Source: Amycolatopsis echigonensis
GTDB taxonomy: Bacteria > Actinomycetota > Actinomycetes > Mycobacteriales > Pseudonocardiaceae
Assembly (NCBI RefSeq): GCF_014174495.1
Contig: NZ_JACJHR010000002.1
Span: 62,001 to 126,000, forward strand
Direction: 5' to 3'
Length of the DNA: 64,000 nt
The notes under the pieces are model-generated. The model searched no databases. It worked only from the letters and a program-made list of their open reading frames with translations, and was not told the DNA's origin. Numbering within the stretch: position 1 is the first letter of the stretch; every line of letters starts with the position of its first letter. Below, one piece after another: positions 59,509-64,000 of this stretch. A program made the position numbers and the translations under genes.

Positions 59509-61215
59509 TCACTGAGAGTTACTGGTGGTTTGCCGGGTTTTGGCTGTTCGGGAGGTTGCGTCCGCCGAGGAATCGGCCGAACCGGTGACACCTTTCCCGG
59601 ACGTGGAGGCCGTCTTAGCCGATTTCGCGGGCTCGGCGGACTTGGCGGGCTTCGAAGACTTGGCCGGCTCAGCGGACCGGGAAGACTTCGAGGACTTCGG
59701 GCAGCCGGACGAGTCAGTGGAGCTGGACGACAGCGGAGCGGCCGGGGCGGGGTGCCGCGACCCGGTCGGCGTCGTCGTGACCGACGGCGGCAGGTACGAA
59801 TCCGGCGACGGCACATACGACGAGGGCGGCGGAGCGTACGACGAAGGAGTCGAGTCGTCCGCCGTCGTGCTCAGCAGGCCCGGGCTGGACGAGTTTGTCG
59901 ACGTGTCGATATCCGACCGCGATTCGGTGCTCGACGACCGGCTCGTCATCGGGGAACCCGAATGGCTGCCGTCCTGGCCGGGAAGATCGTCGCGCGGGGT
60001 GGAATCAGTCGAACCAGCCGAGCCCACCGCACCAGCCGAATCCGACGTCGACGACGAGGACTGCTCCCCGGGAACCGGCTGATGCACCGGCGGCAAATGC
60101 GGCACCTCGGCCGCCCCCAGATGCGGCGAGACATCCGCCGGACGGGCCGCCACGTGCGACGGCCGCGCGCTGCCGTTCAGCTTCCCGGAGATCACCCGCG
60201 GACCCTGCTGGACCGGCGGCGGAGGCGGCACCGGCGGCTGCAACGCCAGCTCCGGCGCACCACCGCCCAATCCGACGTCCTGCACCGGATGCGACCCGAA
60301 CACCAGCGGACCAGCGGTCAGGCTCACCGCACCCGCCGCCGCGGTCGACGCCAGCGCGAGCCCGACCTTCACCTTCGAGCCGAACAACACGCTCTTCACC
60401 GACGCGACCGCGCCAGCGGCCTTCCCCGCCCCGGCCAACGCCGGAACCGCGAGCACCAGCACCCCGGCATGCGCCCGCAACGACGAACACACATCACGCA
60501 GCTCGTCCTGCGTCGCCCGGCACGACGGGCACCCCAGCAGATGCGCCTTGATCCGCTCCGCCTCCGCGCCCGTGACACTGCCCGCGGTGAACCCGCCGAG
60601 TTTCTCCACCACCGCGCGGCACGTCTCCGGACCCCGGTTCACCGACAAATGCGCCTGCAGATACGCCGCCCGCAACCCCTGCCGCGCCCGCCGCGCCAAC
60701 GCCGCCGTCGCATTCGCCGACAAGCCGAAATGCGGAGCCACCATCGCCGGCTGCTCGCCCTCGACCTCGGTCTGCCACAGCACCGTCCGCCACCGCTCCG
60801 GCAAACTCGTGAACGCCGTCGTGATCAACGTGTGCTCAGCCGTCCGCGCCGGCGTGTCCACCCCAGCGCCCGCACGGAACGTCAACTCGTCATCAGTCAC
60901 CGGAACATCGCGCCGCGCCCCGTGCCACTCCCACGACACCCGGCGCGCGACCGTCAGCAGATAAGCCCGGATGTAATCCCGCGGACCCGCACCGCGGCGC
61001 AACGCCTGCAGCACGCGGAAGAAGGTCTCCGCGGTGATGTCCTCGGCTTCAGAGCGATCCGCGGCAAGACTCTGCGCCAATCTGCGCACGGCCGCGGCAT
61101 GCAGCTCGAACAACTCCCCGAACGCGGCATCCTCGCCGTCGCGCAGCCGCTTCAAAAGTGCCTGCTCGTCGGATTCCGAGGCCGCTGGTGGCGGCGCCGT
61201 GCCCAGCTCGGTCAT
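59509..61215 (-). CDS. ECF sigma factor fused to anti-sigma-like zinc domain, membrane segment and Ser/Pro-rich tail
   Basis: 568 residues from ATG 61215. Sigma-70 region 2 about 20-90 (LLKRLRDGEDAAFGELFELH, DRSEAEDITAETFFRVLQAL) and region 4 about 135-185 (LPERWRTVLWQTEVEGEQPA, then FGLSANATAALARRARQGLR). Next is a zinc-finger-like anti-sigma motif (zf-HC2/ZAS) about 199-232 with Cys199, His225, Cys229 and Cys232 in AHLLGCPSC. One membrane segment (about 283-306) is followed by a 260-residue extracellular Ser/Thr/Pro/Asp-rich tail without Cys. Sigma and its inhibitor are thus in one chain. Confidence 0.85.
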   Translation of the reverse strand: MTELGTAPPPAASESDEQALLKRLRDGEDAAFGELFELHAAAVRRLAQSLAADRSEAEDITAETFFRVLQALRRGAGPRDYIRAYLLTVARRVSWEWHGARRDVPVTDDELTFRAGAGVDTPARTAEHTLITTAFTSLPERWRTVLWQTEVEGEQPAMVAPHFGLSANATAALARRARQGLRAAYLQAHLSVNRGPETCRAVVEKLGGFTAGSVTGAEAERIKAHLLGCPSCRATQDELRDVCSSLRAHAGVLVLAVPALAGAGKAAGAVASVKSVLFGSKVKVGLALASTAAAGAVSLTAGPLVFGSHPVQDVGLGGGAPELALQPPVPPPPPVQQGPRVISGKLNGSARPSHVAARPADVSPHLGAAEVPHLPPVHQPVPGEQSSSSTSDSAGAVGSAGSTDSTPRDDLPGQDGSHSGSPMTSRSSSTESRSDIDTSTNSSSPGLLSTTADDSTPSSYAPPPSSYVPSPDSYLPPSVTTTPTGSRHPAPAAPLSSSSTDSSGCPKSSKSSRSAEPAKSSKPAKSAEPAKSAKTASTSGKGVTGSADSSADATSRTAKTRQTTSNSQ

Positions 61216-61425
61216 CCGGCAAGGCACCTCCTCCCCCGAAGGACTCACCACTGAAGTCGATTGGGGACACCATACGGAGCAGAGCGCCCGTCGTCACCCC
61301 TTGTGCGCTCGACGTGACGCGCAAGCACCACATCTCAGCAGGTCCACGCCAATAACGGGGCCCCCGAAAGTGTCACCGAGACGAAGGTATAGAGTGTCTT
61401 CAACACCGAGCACCAAGCGGTTAAC

Positions 61426-61498
61426 GCGGATGTAGCGCAGCTGGTAGCGCATCACCTTGCCAAGGTGAGGGTCGCGGGTTCGAATCCCGTCATCCGCT
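61426..61498 (+). tRNA. tRNA-Gly (anticodon GCC)
   Basis: 73 nucleotides. Acceptor GCGGATG pairs with CATCCGC; D arm GCGC AGCTGGTA GCGC; anticodon stem/loop TCACC TTGCCAA GGTGA with GCC as anticodon; variable GGGTC; T arm GCGGG TTCGAAT CCCGT. No intron and no encoded CCA. A possible -10 element TATAGA is at 61388-61393, about 33 bases upstream. Confidence 0.97.
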
Positions 61499-61505
61499 CG
61501 CGACT

Positions 61506-61546
61506 GAGAGACCCGTATCCACGAAAAGCGTGGATACGGGTCTCTC
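61506..61546 (+). terminator. Strong hairpin terminator after tRNA-Gly
   Basis: An 18-bp perfect stem: 61506-61523 (GAGAGACCCGTATCCACG) pairs with 61529-61546 around AAAAG. A second hairpin (CCGGGGGC / GCCCCCGG, 61557-61575) follows. Confidence 0.9.
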
Positions 61547-61701
61547 GCTATATCGCCCGGGGGCCGAGCCCCCGGAGCCCCCGCGGTGCCATCGGCTGCG
61601 GTTGGGGGGTGAGCGGCTTTGTAGCTTGCGTAGCAAGCGGAAAGCTGTTCGGAGCTGGGGCTTGTGGCGGTGCGCTCTGACCCGTGGAATGCGCCTGGTG
61701 G

Positions 61702-62103
61702 TTATAGCTCGTAGGTGTCTAGGACTGTGGGCGCTACTGGGGACAGGTGTGCGTCTTTTTGCTCGGTTATTTGCCCTCTTGCCATTCGGTACACCTGGAA
61801 CGCGTTGTCGTGTTCTGGGTCTTGGTCGTCCCAGATGTGCAGGAGACCGTAGGAGCCCGGGGCCAGTTCTCCTACTCGCGCGAAGGTTTCCAGGAGCTGC
61901 GGCGTGATGGTGCCGCCGTGTTTGTCTAGACCACCCAGATGGAGCATGGGCAGGCCCGCGCTCCAGCGGAGGTCCACCAAGTCCAGCATGGTCGTGTTCT
62001 TCAGGGAGCGGTGGACCCGCTCCACCAAGCGCGCCAGCAGAGCTGCGTCGTCGTCGCCGGTCGCGGTGGCGGCGATGGTCACCCAGCCGTGGTATTCGAA
62101 CAC
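61702..62103 (-). CDS. Imm7-like immunity protein
   Basis: 133 residues from ATG 62103. The opening MFEYHGWVTIAATATGDDDA, then LARLVERVHRSLKNTTMLDL and HLGGLDKHGGTITPQLLETF resemble the immunity-protein family Imm7, which protects against polymorphic toxins of type VI/VII/contact-dependent systems. No toxin gene is visible in the window. It lies next to a DUF2716-like gene on the same strand. Confidence 0.6.
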   Translation of the reverse strand: MFEYHGWVTIAATATGDDDAALLARLVERVHRSLKNTTMLDLVDLRWSAGLPMLHLGGLDKHGGTITPQLLETFARVGELAPGSYGLLHIWDDQDPEHDNAFQVYRMARGQITEQKDAHLSPVAPTVLDTYEL

Positions 62104-62129
62104 GTGCGAGACGGTAGCAGCGGCTGTGC

Positions 62130-62675
62130 TCAGCGAGTCAGCGCAGAGGGCTGGCCGTCCCGGCGCAACTGGTTCGTGAGGATCCCGTCAGCATGCTTTT
62201 CGACCGCCGGGAGCAGTTTCTCGCCGAAGACGCACAGGGTGCGCTCCCACGGGTGGCCGAGCGTGCCGTAGCTGAAGTCCTCGGCCAGGAACAGGTGGTA
62301 GTCGCCGCGCGGGAAGACCGAGACCGGCCAAGGCGCGTTCTGCTGCATGCGATGCGGCCAGAACTTGAACGACTGGTGCTGCCAGTGCAGCACCCACAGC
62401 CACTCGTCCTCGGCGGTCGTCTCCTGCAAAGCGGCCAGCACGGCGCGGGCCACGTCGTGCTCTTCCACCGCGTACGGGCCGAGGCGGAACTCGGCCGAGG
62501 CGCGGTCGTACTCGCCGGTGGAGAGATCCCAGGTAGCCGACGGGCGCGGCTCATGGAACCCGGGCCAATCGTGCGCGAAGGTGCTCGGCCAGAACCTGAG
62601 CTTGTCGTGCACCCAGTACCAAGCGGGTTCGTCAGCCACTCGAGAGAGCGGCTCCCAGGCTGCAGCAGCGTTCAC
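62130..62675 (-). CDS. DUF2716-like protein
   Basis: 181 residues from ATG 62675. Aromatic-rich: PAWYWVHDKLRFWPSTFAHD, then EWLWVLHWQHQSFKFWPHRM and GTLGHPWERTLCVFGEKLLP, typical of DUF2716, a family with many Trp/Phe and a conserved C-terminal W-E-x-T-L-C-V-F-G motif. Function unknown; members occur near immunity-type genes. It is encoded 26 bases upstream of the Imm7-like gene on the same strand, so the pair may be an immunity island. Confidence 0.65.
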   Translation of the reverse strand: MNAAAAWEPLSRVADEPAWYWVHDKLRFWPSTFAHDWPGFHEPRPSATWDLSTGEYDRASAEFRLGPYAVEEHDVARAVLAALQETTAEDEWLWVLHWQHQSFKFWPHRMQQNAPWPVSVFPRGDYHLFLAEDFSYGTLGHPWERTLCVFGEKLLPAVEKHADGILTNQLRRDGQPSALTR

Positions 62676-62788
62676 TTGTCGACCTCGAAGTCATCGACCG
62701 GGCTCGAAACTGCCGAAAGCTTCGTGTCCGGGACCGGGATTGTCCAGTCCACCGGAGCCGAGCGCCAAGCTGTCACTCGACTGGGTGG

Positions 62789-62822
62789 CCCGCGGACCGG
62801 GAAACACCGCCCGGTCCGCGGG
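62789..62822 (-). terminator. Hairpin terminator of the 62862-63482 gene
   Basis: CCCGCGGACCGGG (62789-62801) and CCCGGTCCGCGGG (62810-62822) form a perfect 13-bp stem with an 8-base loop, 40 bases after the stop of the minus-strand gene. The rest of the 186-base gap has no coding signal. Confidence 0.82.
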
Positions 62823-62861
62823 TTCCTTACCCGAGACCCCCGCCGTTCATGCACGCAGCCG

Positions 62862-63482
62862 TTATGCGGCGCGCCACAGCGTGACGAACGCCGACGCCTC
62901 GCTGGCGGCCCACGGCCGCAGCCTCTCCCGGTCCCGCGCCGACAAGGTGAACTCCTTCGCCCGGCGCACGTCCACGACCAGCGCCTCCCCGCCCGGCAGC
63001 AGATCCGGCATGCCCTCGTCGAGCAGCCACAACGCGAGCTGCGCCGCGTCCCGGGCCAGCGGTTCCTCCTTGAAGTACAGCCAGGTGGCGTATTGGCGGC
63101 CGTTCGCCTTCCGCAGCCCCAGCTGCGGGCTGATGCCGATCTCCAGCTCGCCGAGCGAGAACTTCGCCCGGCCGACCTCGACCAGCTTCGGATCGCGCCT
63201 GCCGAGGTAACGCAGCCAGCCCTCGGCGATGGCCGCGTAATGCGGACGGGTGCGCTCGTCGGCGTTGTTGACCAGCGCGCGCATGGCCACCTCGTCCTGC
63301 CGCGCCGCCCGGCCTGCCCGGACCGCGTTCGCCGCGCGCCGGTAGTAGTTGAACGCCGCCCGGGCCGGGTCCTCGTACAAGCGGCGCTGCCTGCGGACGA
63401 ACGACGAACGCGACGGGCCTTTGCTCGCGCTGTATCCGACGAACGTGGGCAGCGTGACGTAAGCCGGCGTGGGAGAGGTCAT
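62862..63482 (-). CDS. Hypothetical protein, unrecognised
   Basis: 206 residues from ATG 63482, with GGAAGGCGG upstream. Soluble and basic: N-terminus LPTFVGYSASKGPSRSSFVR, followed by helices (RAAFNYYRRAANAVRAGRAA, ARRDEVAMRALVNNADERTR) and a more beta-like C-terminal half (LGELEIGISPQLGLRKANGR, ATWLYFKEEPLARDAAQLAL). No motif I can name. Codon use is like the rest. The next gene upstream, on the same strand, ends 78 bases away. Confidence 0.65.
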   Translation of the reverse strand: MTSPTPAYVTLPTFVGYSASKGPSRSSFVRRQRRLYEDPARAAFNYYRRAANAVRAGRAARQDEVAMRALVNNADERTRPHYAAIAEGWLRYLGRRDPKLVEVGRAKFSLGELEIGISPQLGLRKANGRQYATWLYFKEEPLARDAAQLALWLLDEGMPDLLPGGEALVVDVRRAKEFTLSARDRERLRPWAASEASAFVTLWRAA

Positions 63483-63559
63483 CGGGCGGCCGCCTTCCGG
63501 TGGATGGTTTCCCCAGTACACGGCCAATTTTAGAACATATGTACGACAGTTTTTGCCGC

Positions 63560-64000
63560 TTAACGGGTGACTGGCGGCCAGGGACCGGCCAGTACCGAGC
63601 GGGCCTGCTGCAGAACCTGTTGCTCGCAGTAGCTGACCGGCGTGACGTCGGTCGGGATCCAGGTCGCGAGCATCGCCAGCCACTGGCGAAGCTCGGAGAG
63701 AGCCTCGGGATGGCCGAGCCGTCCGTCGAGGGCTTTGACGCTCTTCGCCGCTTCGGCGAGCCGGACGTCGCCGCGCACCATCTCGCCGAGGTGTTCGCCC
63801 ATCAGCTGCCATTGGGCGGCGGTGGCGTCGGGCGGGAGTTCGATGCCCAGTTCGTCGACCACATTCGAGAAGGCGGCGGAAACCGCCTGGTGGTTCCGAT
63901 GGTCGAGGGAGGCCAGTTCGGGAAGGGAGGGCGCGTCGAGGCCCTCGCCGACAGCACGGGCCCCGGCCTCGACGAGTTCGGCGGAGGTGATGTCGAGACC
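63560..64000 (-). CDS. Partial unrecognised protein, truncated at window end
   Basis: The frame is open on the minus strand from 64000 down to a stop at 63560-63562, so at least 146 residues belong to a gene whose start lies beyond the window. Visible sequence is helical and acidic (SAELVEAGARAVGEGL, then LGIELPPDATAAQWQLMGEH and LSELRQWLAMLATWIPTDVT) with a single Cys near VSYCEQQVLQQ. The in-frame GTG at 63862 is unlikely to be the start, because coding-like sequence continues upstream. No family recognised. Confidence 0.6.
   Translation of the reverse strand, partial: GLDITSAELVEAGARAVGEGLDAPSLPELASLDHRNHQAVSAAFSNVVDELGIELPPDATAAQWQLMGEHLGEMVRGDVRLAEAAKSVKALDGRLGHPEALSELRQWLAMLATWIPTDVTPVSYCEQQVLQQARSVLAGPWPPVTR

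Noticed and set aside
61426..61575. tRNA-Gly as an integration site for a mobile element
   Set aside because: No integrase, direct repeat of the tRNA 3' end or change in base composition was seen in the following sequence.

Overview
The window is about 70% GC, gene dense, and rich in GTG starts and 4-base start/stop overlaps. It reads as chromosomal DNA of a high-GC actinomycete. A mycothiol conjugate amidase, an F420/FMN PPOX-fold oxidoreductase, DUF3558/DUF4232 lipoproteins, a Septum_form protein, a DosR-like regulator and IdeR/DmdR iron boxes all fit that. Pseudonocardiaceae, possibly Amycolatopsis, is my inference from overall gene style; no 16S or other taxonomic marker is present. I see no phage, transposase, plasmid function, CRISPR array or natural-product cluster.

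Layout. 0-10 kb: tail of a TPR-rich regulator, L-2-hydroxyglutarate oxidase, a double-DUF3558 lipoprotein, serS, a class-III aminotransferase, DUF4240, a haloalkane dehalogenase, and a three-gene cassette (YgiB/DUF1190-like protein, glutathionylspermidine-synthase-like ATP-grasp ligase, DUF350 membrane protein). 10-22 kb: Septum_form protein plus mini-zincin, an MFS exporter, a DUF4232 lipoprotein, pheA with a histidine phosphatase, an orphan macro-domain protein, coaA, two large uncharacterised proteins meeting tail to tail, a MazG-like pyrophosphohydrolase, and a degenerate exonuclease-TerB-BRCT membrane protein. 22-35 kb: a DosR-like response regulator, a WYL regulator divergent from an epoxide hydrolase, a 1.5-kb gene-free stretch with about 720 bp of short-period repeats, then a DosS-like GAF kinase followed by cytochrome bd genes (cydA, cydB, fused cydDC) and cutA.

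35-50 kb: a UPF0016 cation transporter, DUF998, an IclR regulator overlapping an unknown gene, a DUF2470 protein under an iron box, PPOX oxidoreductase, CPBP protease, arginine deiminase, ferritin with iron-box-like repeats, a DHFR-like reductase, a SigE-type ECF sigma factor with a membrane partner, DUF952, DUF5926, a cytochrome P450, mca with an MFS exporter, and a divergent TetR gene with a multi-palindrome operator. 50-64 kb: DUF4328, rhodanese, a sodium:solute symporter cluster with a LytS/LytTR two-component system and an S49 peptidase, intergenic repeats and a large hairpin, an Fpg/Nei glycosylase, a sigma/anti-sigma-like fusion, tRNA-Gly(GCC), two probable immunity-type proteins, and a partial gene at the right edge.

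Themes. Redox and oxygen adaptation: DosR/DosS-like parts, cytochrome bd, mca, PPOX, rhodanese. Iron homeostasis: DUF2470 and ferritin, each with an iron-box-like site. Local regulator-target pairs: WYL/epoxide hydrolase, TetR/MFS, IclR/unknown, LytSR/symporter. The most open questions are the ATP-grasp/DUF350/YgiB cassette in an organism expected to use mycothiol, the dead-looking exonuclease-TerB-BRCT protein, the repeat tract at 25.98-26.70 kb, and TTGTCCACA-type (DnaA-box-like) motifs in intergenic hairpins far from any replication gene.
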